The notes below the pieces were generated by a model. It did no database searches and was not told the DNA's origin. It was given only the letters and a program-made list of their open reading frames with translations. Below are positions 9,017-16,514 of a stretch of 36,500 nucleotides of DNA, piece after piece. This stretch comes from Candidatus Omnitrophota bacterium (GTDB lineage: Bacteria; Omnitrophota; Gorgyraeia; 2-01-FULL-45-10): NCBI GenBank assembly GCA_030695905.1, contig JAUYOL010000027.1, forward strand, positions 1-36,500, written 5' to 3'. A program made the translations under genes and the position numbers. Numbering within the stretch: the first letter of the stretch is position 1; every line of letters begins with the position of its first letter.

Positions 9017-9298
9017 CTATCTTCTCGTTATCATTGTCCGCAGAATATCTAAATTTAATCTGTATGCCTCTTCAAGTTTGGCTATCGCGCTGGTCGGCGC
9101 GGTAAAATCTAACTTGTAGTAGAAACCTTCTTTGAATTTTTTAACCGGATAGGCGAGCTGCCTCTTGCCCCAGATGTCCTCTTTGACTACATTGCCGGCG
9201 TTTTTTGTGACATGGTCAGAAATAACCTTGTAGATACCTTTTATATCTTCTTCCTTGATGTCGGGCTTTATTATGAATATACCCTCGTAGTTCTCCAC
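9017..9298 (-). CDS. rpsF: 30S ribosomal protein S6 (bS6)
   Basis: The 93-residue product matches S6 in length and pattern (ENYEGIFIIKPDIKEE, then WGKRQLAYPVKKFKEGFYYKLDF, ending NLDILRTMI). S6 binds S18 and 16S rRNA. The start codon is GTG at 9298: an in-frame stop lies directly upstream and the sequence AACAGGAGG gives a strong though close ribosome binding site. It is the first gene of the rpsF-ssb-rpsR-rplI-dnaB transcript from the promoter at 9334-9362. Confidence 0.96.
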   Translation of the reverse strand: MENYEGIFIIKPDIKEEDIKGIYKVISDHVTKNAGNVVKEDIWGKRQLAYPVKKFKEGFYYKLDFTAPTSAIAKLEEAYRLNLDILRTMITRR

Positions 9299-9333
9299 TT
9301 AACCTCCTGTTATTTTCCCTTAATTAGTAGACA

Positions 9334-9362
9334 ATGTTACCATACATTAAATGTTTACTCAA
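9334..9362 (-). promoter_or_regulatory. Sigma70-type promoter of the rpsF-ssb-rpsR-rplI-dnaB operon
   Basis: On the minus strand a -35 box TTGAGT (9357-9362) and a -10 box TAACAT (9334-9339) are separated by exactly 17 bases. The predicted start of transcription at about 9327 leaves a leader near 29 bases with a strong ribosome binding site before the GTG of rpsF. It falls in the 70-base gap after pth, one of the larger gaps in this run of genes. Confidence 0.7.
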
Positions 9363-9368
9363 GCAGAA

Positions 9369-9947
9369 TCAGGATGTTGCGACTTTCTTTATGTTAAACT
9401 TGTTCATCGCTTCATCCATACCTTCTTCTATCCAGCATATAAGAGAGTCCACTGCCAGCGATATCACATGCGAGACGTTTTTATGCTGATTTCTCTTGAA
9501 AGGCGTTAATACGTATTTTGTTATATCGCCCTTATGCACATCCGTGGCTATGCCCACTCGTAAGCGCGCGAAATCATCTCTGCCAAGTACGGATATTATC
9601 GATTCCAGCCCTTTATGGCCTCCGGCCGAGCCCTTCTTCTTCAACCTGACCCTGCCGAGCTTTAAATATATATCGTCGCATACTACTATAAGGTCCTCGA
9701 TCGATTTGACTTCATTTCTTACCAGATCTCCTACGGTATCTCCGGAGCGGTTCATATATGTCTGCGGCAGGACGAGCATGGTCTCTTCACCGGCAATTTT
9801 GCCTTTGCCGATAAGAGCCGCGTAGCGCTTCTCTTTCAGCTTTATTTTGTTCTCTTTGGCAAGCTGACTTAATACCATGAAGCCTATGTTATGCTTCGTT
9901 GTTTTATATTCAAGGCCCGGATTACCAAGGCCGACGATAACTCTCAC
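9369..9947 (-). CDS. pth: Peptidyl-tRNA hydrolase
   Basis: Pth releases peptides from prematurely dropped peptidyl-tRNA. The core motif VIVGLGNPGLEYKTTKHNIGF carries the conserved Asn and the catalytic histidine of KHNIGF. Further family marks are LPQTYMNRSGDTV and LIVVCDDIYLKLGRVRLKKKGSAGGHKGL. The open frame extends back to 10010, but that part overlaps rplY and codes only a basic run. I place the start at the GTG at 9947, where the conserved protein begins, two bases after the rplY stop and preceded by AGAGGAGA. That gives 192 residues, normal for Pth. The rplY-pth pairing is conserved widely. Confidence 0.93.
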   Translation of the reverse strand: MRVIVGLGNPGLEYKTTKHNIGFMVLSQLAKENKIKLKEKRYAALIGKGKIAGEETMLVLPQTYMNRSGDTVGDLVRNEVKSIEDLIVVCDDIYLKLGRVRLKKKGSAGGHKGLESIISVLGRDDFARLRVGIATDVHKGDITKYVLTPFKRNQHKNVSHVISLAVDSLICWIEEGMDEAMNKFNIKKVATS

Positions 9948-9948
9948 C

Positions 9949-10665
9949 TTATTTCTTCTCCTCTTTCTTGACTTCTGCCTTAGGAGCCTCTTCTTTCTTC
10001 TCGCCTTCACCGGCTTCCTCGGCCTCTTTCTTCTTCCTTATAAGTTCGGGTTCCGTAGGCGCGGCTTGGGCAGCCTCTTCCTTCGGAACTTCTACCTTAG
10101 GCGGCTTCACTATCAACGCTATCAGCTCTGCGTCGTTGAGGATCTTCACGCCTTCGGGCGCTTTAATATCCTTTACGTAGATAGCGTCTCCTATTTTTAA
10201 ACCGGAGACCTCTACTTCGATCTTTTCAGGGATACTTGTGGGCAAGCATTCTACCTGTAATTCCCACATGACGTGTTCCAACGTACCGCCATCGGCCTTT
10301 ACACCGACAGCCTCTCCGTGCACTGACAGCGGAACATTGACCTTCAATGTTTCCGTCAGTGATATTTCATTAAAATCCACGTGCAGGATAAGGCTCCTTA
10401 TGGGTTCGCGCTGTATCTCTTTTATCAATACTGTCCTATCCTTTGTCTTGCCTTCACCGGCAGCGATCTTCAATGTAACGATTACGTTTTCGCCGGCCTT
10501 TGTGTGCAGAACCTCATTAAGATCTCTTACAGATAGCTGTAATTTAAGCGCGTCCTTGCCGCCCTTGTATACCACGGCCGGTATAATATCTTTTCTCCTC
10601 AGGCTCTTGGCAGTTGCCTTGCCGCTACCTTCTCTGACTTCAGCTTTTAATATTACTTTTTCCAT
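9949..10665 (-). CDS. rplY: 50S ribosomal protein L25/general stress protein Ctc (bL25)
   Basis: The 238-residue product is the long, two-domain CTC form of L25. The N-terminal 5S rRNA-binding domain (about 1-95) contains RRKDIIPAVVYKGGKDALKLQ. The C-terminal beta domain (about 96-185) contains VNVPLSVHGEAVGVKADGG and GDAIYVKDIKAPEGVKIL. A lysine/glutamate-rich low-complexity tail occupies roughly the last 45 residues. It lies between prs and pth, exactly as in Bacillus subtilis (prs-ctc-spoVC). Confidence 0.96.
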   Translation of the reverse strand: MEKVILKAEVREGSGKATAKSLRRKDIIPAVVYKGGKDALKLQLSVRDLNEVLHTKAGENVIVTLKIAAGEGKTKDRTVLIKEIQREPIRSLILHVDFNEISLTETLKVNVPLSVHGEAVGVKADGGTLEHVMWELQVECLPTSIPEKIEVEVSGLKIGDAIYVKDIKAPEGVKILNDAELIALIVKPPKVEVPKEEAAQAAPTEPELIRKKKEAEEAGEGEKKEEAPKAEVKKEEKK

Positions 10666-10695
10666 GATTGTAACCTTGCTCCCTTCAATTTTACT

Positions 10696-11637
10696 TTATT
10701 TGAACAACACGCTGAGCGACTCCTCGCCATGTATCCTCTTTATTGCCTCCGCGAGTAACGGAGCTACCGACAACACTTTTATTTTGCTAATCATCTTATC
10801 TTTACCAACCGGAATGGTATCGGTAACGATAAGTTCTTTTAATTTTGAATTCCTAATTCTTTCTATAGCAGGTCCGCACAGTACCGCATGGGTAACAGCC
10901 GCGTAGACTTCGAGCGCGCCTTTTTTCTTTATAGCGTCAACCGCTTCAACCAAAGAGCCGGCTGTCGCTACCATATCGTCCACTATCATAACGGTCTTTC
11001 CTTTTACGTCGCCCATTATATGCATGACCTCGGCTTTTTTGTCGTCGATGCGCCTCTTATCGACTATGGCCAAACCGCAATTAAACCTCTTGGCGTAAGC
11101 GCGCGCGGTCTTTATGCCTCCGACGTCCGGGCTTACTATGACAAGGTCTCCTTTTACTTTGGTCCTCTTTCTGTAGTCCATAAATATCTTAACCGCGAAA
11201 AGATGGTCGAGAGGTATGTCAAAAAATCCCTGTATCTGCCCTGCGTGCAGATCTATAGTCAATACTCTATTGGCTCCCGCTGTAGTCAGAAGATTCGCCA
11301 CTAATTTTGCCGTTATCGGGACTCTGGGCTGGTCCTTTCTGTCCTGGCGCGCGTAACCAAAATACGGCAACACCGCGGTAATCCTCTGGGCTGAAGAGCG
11401 CCTTAACGCGTCTATCATTATCAAAAGTTCCATAAGATTTTCGTTGGCCGGATTAGAAGTAGACTGTATAACGAACACGTCATGGCCGCGGACATTAGAG
11501 TTTATCTTTACGCGCACCTCTCCGTCTGAAAAACGGTCTATAGACGCATCGCCAAGTTTTATTTTTAAACTTTTACAGATGTCTTGCGCCAGTTTCTTAT
11601 TGGAATTTCCGCTGAAGACCAGAATATTATTTTTCAT
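10696..11637 (-). CDS. prs: Ribose-phosphate pyrophosphokinase (PRPP synthase)
   Basis: Prs makes PRPP from ribose 5-phosphate and ATP, feeding purine, pyrimidine and histidine synthesis. The 313-residue protein shows FSGNSNKKLAQDI at the start, the ATP/Mg site DLHAGQIQGFFDIPLDHLFA (about 130-149), SPDVGG, and the PRPP-binding loop VMIVDDMVATAGSLVEA (about 217-233). The flexible-loop segment near KRRIDDKKAEVMHIMGDVKGK is intact. PRPP from this gene is the substrate of HisG (20727-21611) and of the purine route served by the pur genes at 29843-34641. Confidence 0.97.
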   Translation of the reverse strand: MKNNILVFSGNSNKKLAQDICKSLKIKLGDASIDRFSDGEVRVKINSNVRGHDVFVIQSTSNPANENLMELLIMIDALRRSSAQRITAVLPYFGYARQDRKDQPRVPITAKLVANLLTTAGANRVLTIDLHAGQIQGFFDIPLDHLFAVKIFMDYRKRTKVKGDLVIVSPDVGGIKTARAYAKRFNCGLAIVDKRRIDDKKAEVMHIMGDVKGKTVMIVDDMVATAGSLVEAVDAIKKKGALEVYAAVTHAVLCGPAIERIRNSKLKELIVTDTIPVGKDKMISKIKVLSVAPLLAEAIKRIHGEESLSVLFK

Positions 11638-11649
11638 AAAGCCTTCTTT

Positions 11650-12930
11650 CTAAGATTTCCTTCTTTCACTTATTCTTTTTTCTAAAATTCGTGCGGGTAC
11701 GCCTACCGCGATCGCCCCGTCTTTTACATTTCTCCCCTTTAATATAACAGTGCCCGCTCCCGTGAGCGCTTTCTTGCCTATCTTGACAGGCGCTATCAAT
11801 ATCGTTCCCACTCCTATAAACGCGCCGTCGCCTATTATAGTCTTACTCTTATTCTTCCCGTCGTAGTTGGCTGTAATAGTTCCCGCTCCTATATTAACAT
11901 TCTTACCGACTGTCGCGTCGCCAAGATATGTATGATGTTTTACTTTTGTATTCTCTCCCACTTTAGTCCTTACCAACTCTACAAAGTTTCCTACCTCTGC
12001 CTTGTCTTTGACTTCGGTGCCGGGCCTTAAGCGCGCGAACGGCCCTATGTGGCAATTCTCGCCTATCTTCACGCCTGACTCGATTATGGTGTTAGGGTAT
12101 ATAACGGAATCTTTGCCTATCTTCACATCCGGATATATTGTAGTCGTTGAAGGGTCCTGTATGGTAACTCCGGACATCATAAGCTCGTCCAAGATCCTTG
12201 TCTTTACGCAGGCAACGGCCTTAGCAAGCTCAACTCTTGAATTTACACCTATCATCTCATCCAGGTCCTCTATCGTAATTGATTCTATTTTTTTGCCGCT
12301 ATCGGAAAATATCTTTACCGCGTCGGTAAGATAGTATTCTTTCTTCGTGTTTTCCGGTTTTATTTTACCGAGTGCCTCGAGAAGATCCTCGCACCTGAAT
12401 ATACAGGTCCCGACATTTATCTCCTTGATCTCTTTTTTGTATGTTTTAGCCTCGTCTTCTTCGGCTATCTTCACTATCCTGCCTTCGGGAGTCCTTATTA
12501 TCCTGCCGTAACCGGTGGGATTCTTCAATACCGCCGTAAGCAATGTAAGACTCGATGAAGAAGCAGCGTGCTTCTCTATGAGCCTCTTTATGGTCTGGCT
12601 TTTTATTAACGGAGTATCGCCATACACAACAAGACAGTCGCCTTTGGCGAATTTTGATATCTGCCCTCTGGCGGTATTTACCGCGTCGCCGCTTCCCAAA
12701 AGTTTCTTCTGTAAAACGGCTTTCACGTCGGTGCCCTTAAAAAACTCCTGCACTTTATCACTGCCGAAACCCGTAACGAGAATTATCGACTTCACTCCCG
12801 CGCCCCCGACAGAGTCCACCACATGCGAGATCATCGGTTTGGCAAGGATCTCGTGCATTACCTTAGGCGTATCGGATTTCATCCGGGTGCCGCGTCCGGC
12901 CGCAAGTATAACCGCTATTATATTTTTCAT
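11650..12930 (-). CDS. glmU: Bifunctional GlmU: N-acetylglucosamine-1-phosphate uridyltransferase / glucosamine-1-phosphate acetyltransferase
   Basis: GlmU makes UDP-GlcNAc, the shared precursor of peptidoglycan and lipid A. The N-terminal pyrophosphorylase domain has LAAGRGTRMKSDTPKVMH (about 10-27) and VVYGDTPLI. The C-terminal left-handed beta-helix runs from about residue 245 to 410 and carries the acetyltransferase histidine in KVKHHTYLGDATVG plus NIGAGTITANYDGKNK. Both halves look complete; at 426 residues it is about 30 shorter than the E. coli enzyme, mostly at the C-terminus. It lies between tRNA-Gln/spoVG and prs, as gcaD does in Bacillus. Its product feeds the lpx genes in the same window. 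Confidence 0.97.
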   Translation of the reverse strand: MKNIIAVILAAGRGTRMKSDTPKVMHEILAKPMISHVVDSVGGAGVKSIILVTGFGSDKVQEFFKGTDVKAVLQKKLLGSGDAVNTARGQISKFAKGDCLVVYGDTPLIKSQTIKRLIEKHAASSSSLTLLTAVLKNPTGYGRIIRTPEGRIVKIAEEDEAKTYKKEIKEINVGTCIFRCEDLLEALGKIKPENTKKEYYLTDAVKIFSDSGKKIESITIEDLDEMIGVNSRVELAKAVACVKTRILDELMMSGVTIQDPSTTTIYPDVKIGKDSVIYPNTIIESGVKIGENCHIGPFARLRPGTEVKDKAEVGNFVELVRTKVGENTKVKHHTYLGDATVGKNVNIGAGTITANYDGKNKSKTIIGDGAFIGVGTILIAPVKIGKKALTGAGTVILKGRNVKDGAIAVGVPARILEKRISERRKS

Positions 12931-12948
12931 ACTCGTTCTCGCTATAAT

Positions 12949-12994
12949 TTCTGCGAAGCCCTACCTCTATTACTATGTAAAGGGCAAAGCAGAA
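12949..12994. repeat. Palindromic segment between tRNA-Gln and glmU
   Basis: Bases 12949-12961 (TTCTGCGAAGCCC) and 12982-12994 (GGGCAAAGCAGAA) form an inverted repeat with a 3x3 internal loop. On the minus-strand transcript this makes a hairpin directly after the CCA end of tRNA-Gln and before the glmU start. It may help separate tRNA processing from the mRNA. A similar element at 18257-18304 shares the TTCTGC...GCCCT arm, so the two could be copies of a short dispersed palindrome. Confidence 0.4.
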
Positions 12995-13068
12995 TGGTTG
13001 GGAGGTCTGGATTCGAACCAGAATACCGAGACCCAAATTCTCGTGTCCTACCGTTGAACGACCTCCCA
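12995..13068 (-). tRNA. tRNA-Gln (anticodon UUG)
   Basis: The minus strand folds into a complete cloverleaf. The 7-bp acceptor stem pairs TGGGAGG (13068-13062) with CCTCCCA (13005-12999), followed by discriminator A and an encoded CCA (12997-12995). The anticodon stem CGAGA/TCTCG closes the loop ATTTGGG, giving anticodon TTG, glutamine. The T arm TCTGG-TTCGAAT-CCAGA is canonical. A tRNA-Gln in the ispE-to-prs interval is a recurring bacterial arrangement. Here it lies between spoVG and glmU, probably cut from a joint transcript. Confidence 0.95.
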
Positions 13069-13088
13069 GTTTTCTAGACACAAGAAGC

Positions 13089-13553
13089 TTATAACTCTAT
13101 ATCGTCATCCTCATCCATCATATTCACGTGACTGGTTGATACGCGGGTCATCGATGGTTGAGCCGGCCCTTTCTTAATATCTTCCTCGTACGCGGTGAGG
13201 ACTTTTTTCTGTATATACTCTCTGAAGTCTGATGTTATAGGATGCGCTATGTCCCTGTGCTCTGACTGTCTCTCACGGCTGTCGCCGGAAGTCACCGGCT
13301 TGGGTTCAACGTGGGGCGGCAATGGGGCTGCGCACTGGTTGCAATATTTACTCCTTACCACATTCTTAAAATGGCACTTTGGGCACGAATCTTTTAAGCG
13401 CCTGGAAGGCATTGCAACAAAAAGACCCTTGGTCCCCTCTATAACTTTGACATTACGCACAACGAATGATTTGTCAAAAGTGAGCGTTGCGTATGCCTTT
13501 AATTTCCTATCCTGCCCTTCCTTTAAGAAAATTCTGACTTCGGTGATTTCCAT
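13089..13553 (-). CDS. spoVG: SpoVG-family protein with an inserted zinc ribbon
   Basis: SpoVG is a small nucleic-acid-binding regulator named for its sporulation role in Bacillus. Ordinary SpoVG is about 85-100 residues. Here residues 1-52 match the family's first half (EVRIFLKEGQDRKLKAYATL, then VKVIEGTKGLFVAMPSRR) and residues 98-125 match the second half (SEHRDIAHPITSDFREYIQKK). Between them, about residues 55-97, lies an extra segment with CPKC (57-60) and CNQC (71-74), a four-cysteine zinc ribbon, then a proline/serine linker. The C-terminus is an acidic tail (DEDDDIEL). The order ispE-spoVG-glmU-prs-rplY-pth supports orthology. The ribbon suggests altered nucleic-acid or protein binding, which is inference. 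No sporulation is implied. Confidence 0.88.
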   Translation of the reverse strand: MEITEVRIFLKEGQDRKLKAYATLTFDKSFVVRNVKVIEGTKGLFVAMPSRRLKDSCPKCHFKNVVRSKYCNQCAAPLPPHVEPKPVTSGDSRERQSEHRDIAHPITSDFREYIQKKVLTAYEEDIKKGPAQPSMTRVSTSHVNMMDEDDDIEL

Positions 13554-13584
13554 TCTAATTAACTCCTTTGGATTTTAATTTAGC

Positions 13585-14523
13585 CTATGATGTTTGAACT
13601 ACAAAAATCTGCCAGCCGCGTCTTTTTCCGGCCGGCACACTTCTTAAAACAGCCTGCTTCGCTATCTTCGCCTCCTTTCCGGTGCTATACAAACAAAATA
13701 AGCTCGGTCCGCTTCCGGAAACAATGAACTTCCTACCCAACAGTTGTGCCAAGCTTTCTAAAATGCAGCCTATAATCTCTTTTCTCAACACAGTAGCGCG
13801 TTCCAGGTCGTTGTAGAGCATCTGCTCCATATCTCTATAGCCCGTCAAAGGGGAGACCATTTTAACATCACTCCCCCGGGCTGTCAAGTACTTCGGCAAA
13901 AGCTCAGCACTTGACCCTGAGCACCGTCGAAGGGTCAAGCACTTAGATTCCCGGTGTTTAATGCCGTCAAATGCCCTATAAACGTCCTTTGTATTTACCT
14001 TAAACCCGGGATAAATAAGAAGATGCCATAGCTTTTTGCTAGTTTTTACTACATCGAGGTCGCATCCTGTGCCTTTACCTGCAGCAAAGGGTGTGCCCAA
14101 AATAAAAAATGGCACATCCGCGCCTATTTTACTGCCTATCTGCATCAATACCCTGGAGTTTAACTTAATATTGAATAATTTATTGACCCCGATAAGCGTT
14201 GAAGCCGCGTCTGAACTGCCCCCGCCCAGGCCCGCGGCAACAGGTATACGCTTTTTTATCTCTATCCTTACTCCGGATTTCACTTTGCCGTGCTTTAAAA
14301 TAGCTTCGGCAGCCTTATAGACAAGATTGTCTTTAGGGTTTTTGGTAAGAAACTTGTCGGATTTAACGATTATACCTTTTGGTATCCTGGAGATTTTGAT
14401 TGTATCGGCAAGGGATATCCGTTCGAAGAGGGTATGAATATTGTGATAGGAGTCTTTTCTCTTGGATAGGATCTTTAAAAATAGATTAACCTTCGCGGGA
14501 GCCTTAACCGTGATGCTGGTCAT
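13585..14523 (-). CDS. ispE: 4-diphosphocytidyl-2-C-methyl-D-erythritol kinase IspE, with an in-frame palindromic insert
   Basis: IspE phosphorylates CDP-methylerythritol in the MEP isoprenoid pathway. The GHMP-kinase marks are clear: APAKVNLFLKILSKRKDSYH at the N-terminus and the ATP loop PVAAGLGGGSSDAA (about 92-105). The C-terminal IVSGSGPSLFCLY motif is also present. At 312 residues it is roughly 25-30 longer than usual. The extra length matches about residues 193-218, which are encoded by a palindromic repeat (13884-13944) and sit in the variable region before the MEQMLYNDLE segment, so the enzyme is probably still functional. It starts 15 bases after the transketolase C-half stop. Confidence 0.93.
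   Translation of the reverse strand: MTSITVKAPAKVNLFLKILSKRKDSYHNIHTLFERISLADTIKISRIPKGIIVKSDKFLTKNPKDNLVYKAAEAILKHGKVKSGVRIEIKKRIPVAAGLGGGSSDAASTLIGVNKLFNIKLNSRVLMQIGSKIGADVPFFILGTPFAAGKGTGCDLDVVKTSKKLWHLLIYPGFKVNTKDVYRAFDGIKHRESKCLTLRRCSGSSAELLPKYLTARGSDVKMVSPLTGYRDMEQMLYNDLERATVLRKEIIGCILESLAQLLGRKFIVSGSGPSLFCLYSTGKEAKIAKQAVLRSVPAGKRRGWQIFVVQTS
13884..13944. repeat. Short palindromic element inside ispE
   Basis: Bases 13910-13918 (CTTGACCCT) and 13931-13939 (AGGGTCAAG) are perfect inverted arms around a 12-base loop. A neighbouring pair, TCAAGT at 13884-13889 and ACTTGA at 13909-13914, gives a second hairpin. The unit contains AGCTCAGCAC and CTGAGCACCGTCGAAGGG, which resemble a palindrome type I recall as widespread in bacterial genomes. 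The insertion keeps the reading frame open and is translated within IspE. Confidence 0.7.
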
Positions 14524-14538
14524 AAAGAGTGCTGTTTC

Positions 14539-15492
14539 CTACCGCTTCATTGCGATTGCGTCTTTCGCGGCCTTCACTATATATTTCGCTTTGAGCCCAA
14601 AATGCTCAAATAGCTCCTCGGGCTCGCCGGACTGGCCGAATTTATCCCTTATCCCGACAAATTTTATCGGCACCGGACAATTCTCTATCACGACTTCCGA
14701 AATGGCGCTGCCGAAACCGCCTGCTATTGTGTGTTCCTCGACCGCAACTATAGCGCCGGTCTCTTTCGCGCACTTTAGAATGCAATCCTTGTCTATCGGT
14801 TTAGGTGTGTGCATATTTATAAGGCGGGCATCGATACCGTCTTTTTTTAATTCATCACACGCCAGCATAGATTCATAAACCATTTGACCGCAGGCAAATA
14901 TCGAAATATCCTTGCCGTCTCTCAATATATTGGCTTTGCCTATTTTGAATGTATCGGTTTCTTTGGTTATCACAGGCGCGCCTGATCGCCCTAATCTGAT
15001 ATAGACCGGGCCCTTATAGCTTGCCGCATCCATTGTGGCCCTTTTAGCTTCGAGAGCGTCGCAGGGGACGATTATCGTCATATTGGGTATTATCCTCATA
15101 AGCGATATTTCTTCCAGCGCCTGGTGAGTCGCGCCATCCGGCCCGACGGAAATTCCTCCATGCGTGCCTATTATCTTCACATTAAGGTTCATGTAGGCTA
15201 CCGATACCCTGATCTGGTCCCACGCTCTGCCTGAAGCAAATACGCCGAATGTACACGCGAATGGGATCTTGCCCATAAGCGCGAAACCGGCGGCAGTGCC
15301 GAACATATCCTGCTCCGCCACACCCAGCCCGAAGAATCTATCGGGAAATTCTTTTTTAAACCAGTTTGCCCTGGTAGAGTCGGTGAGGTCCGCGGAAAGC
15401 ACGACCACATCTTTATTTTTACGGCCCAGCTCTACAACGCCTTCGCCAAAACCGTCTCTCGTCGGAACCATCTTATATTTCAATTCTGCCAT
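14539..15492 (-). CDS. Transketolase, C-terminal subunit
   Basis: This 317-residue product is the pyrimidine-binding plus C-terminal part of a split transketolase. Conserved segments are RDGFGEGVVELGRKNKDVVVLSADL, the cofactor-contacting FFGLGVAEQDMFGTAAGFAL (with the family glutamate of GVAEQ, about 78), THGGISVGPDGATHQALEEISLMR, and the domain-3 start ISIFACGQMVYESMLA. With the N-half (18309-19145) it would form the thiamine-diphosphate enzyme moving two-carbon units in the pentose phosphate route. The two halves are usually adjacent; here an FtsH-like gene and a lipoprotein gene lie between. A DXS-like role is less likely from the motifs. Confidence 0.92.
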   Translation of the reverse strand: MAELKYKMVPTRDGFGEGVVELGRKNKDVVVLSADLTDSTRANWFKKEFPDRFFGLGVAEQDMFGTAAGFALMGKIPFACTFGVFASGRAWDQIRVSVAYMNLNVKIIGTHGGISVGPDGATHQALEEISLMRIIPNMTIIVPCDALEAKRATMDAASYKGPVYIRLGRSGAPVITKETDTFKIGKANILRDGKDISIFACGQMVYESMLACDELKKDGIDARLINMHTPKPIDKDCILKCAKETGAIVAVEEHTIAGGFGSAISEVVIENCPVPIKFVGIRDKFGQSGEPEELFEHFGLKAKYIVKAAKDAIAMKR

Positions 15493-15503
15493 TTTTCTCC
15501 TCG

Positions 15504-16514
15504 TTACTTTCCTATCTCACTCAACTTCAATTTATTCGTCCTGAAGCCTTCCAGCTCTTCTGGAACTACTTCGATAGACCTGCCGGCCCGCTGATCCAGT
15601 ATCTCCAGGGCGTCATAGTCATTAAAACTATACCCATGTATAACCTGACCAGCTACCGAGAGGACGGTCTCAAAAATTTTGTCCGAGTCCTCAATGGTGC
15701 TGCCCGCCTGCGCGGCTGTGTGTTCGGCCAACACCTCAAATATAAAGAAACGCTTATCTTTCTTTATAACATACGCGGCCTTTGCCGCCTTCAAAATAAA
15801 ATTATCTTTTAGGGCCTTGTCTTCCCTGAAAGCTATCCTTATTCTATTGGCCATCTGCTCGGCCAAAAATTCGGCAAGTGTTATATCTTTAATATAGAAT
15901 TGGTCGTTCCAGTAGCCTATATCGCCTATGCCTGCCGGCTGGCTTCTAAAAAAGTCTGACATAACCTGGTCCTGCCATTTCGCGTCCAGGTTCATCTTGG
16001 AAAAGATCTCTTTTATAACCTGCTCTTTTTTAGCCTGCGGGCTCCACCGAAGGTCTATCAGCATGCGCTTCATATATTCGCCGCGCGAGATATCATTGGC
16101 GAAGAGCCGTTTGATGTCTTCGACGCCTTTTATGATGATTACCTGAAGCTCCGGCATCTTGACATCATGAGCTATGACACAGTAAAAATCTATGTCCGCG
16201 TCCGTAGATAAAGCCACCCTGGCCGCGGTAAATATTACATCGTTTATCTTGTCGCTGGCGGATTTACTCAGGTTGAAAGAGTAGTCCATAAGGTCCGCGA
16301 GAGGAAGATAAATAGCCATCGTCTTACCTTCGATCTCGACCTTAACATCGACCTTGTATTCCTGCTTACAGATCCTTACTACGGATTCCTCTATCTTATC
16401 TTTCGGATAAGTAGCGCTGCAACCTGCCAGGGTAACCAGTAAACAATAGCTGATTACCAGCAAAAGATTGAATCGGAACCCGAACCCCCAACTCCGAATC
16501 CTGGATCTTACCAT
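15504..16514 (-). CDS. Predicted lipoprotein of unknown function
   Basis: The 336-residue protein has an arginine-rich start, a hydrophobic segment from about residue 17, and a lipobox TLAGC with the modified cysteine at 32, so it should be lipid-anchored and periplasm-facing. I do not recognise the rest. It is soluble, mixed alpha/beta in look, with no repeats or catalytic motif that I can name. The start overlaps the FtsH-like stop by 7 bases, implying translational coupling. Residues 3-16 are encoded by a purine-rich quasi-repetitive stretch (16474-16506) that looks like a late addition at the gene boundary. The tight link to the protease suggests a shared envelope process, which is inference. 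Confidence 0.7.
   Translation of the reverse strand: MVRSRIRSWGFGFRFNLLLVISYCLLVTLAGCSATYPKDKIEESVVRICKQEYKVDVKVEIEGKTMAIYLPLADLMDYSFNLSKSASDKINDVIFTAARVALSTDADIDFYCVIAHDVKMPELQVIIIKGVEDIKRLFANDISRGEYMKRMLIDLRWSPQAKKEQVIKEIFSKMNLDAKWQDQVMSDFFRSQPAGIGDIGYWNDQFYIKDITLAEFLAEQMANRIRIAFREDKALKDNFILKAAKAAYVIKKDKRFFIFEVLAEHTAAQAGSTIEDSDKIFETVLSVAGQVIHGYSFNDYDALEILDQRAGRSIEVVPEELEGFRTNKLKLSEIGK

Noticed and set aside
10238-10906. Plus-strand open frame of 222 codons over rplY and prs
   Set aside because: It spans the boundary of two clear minus-strand genes and its product is a hydrophobic shadow sequence.
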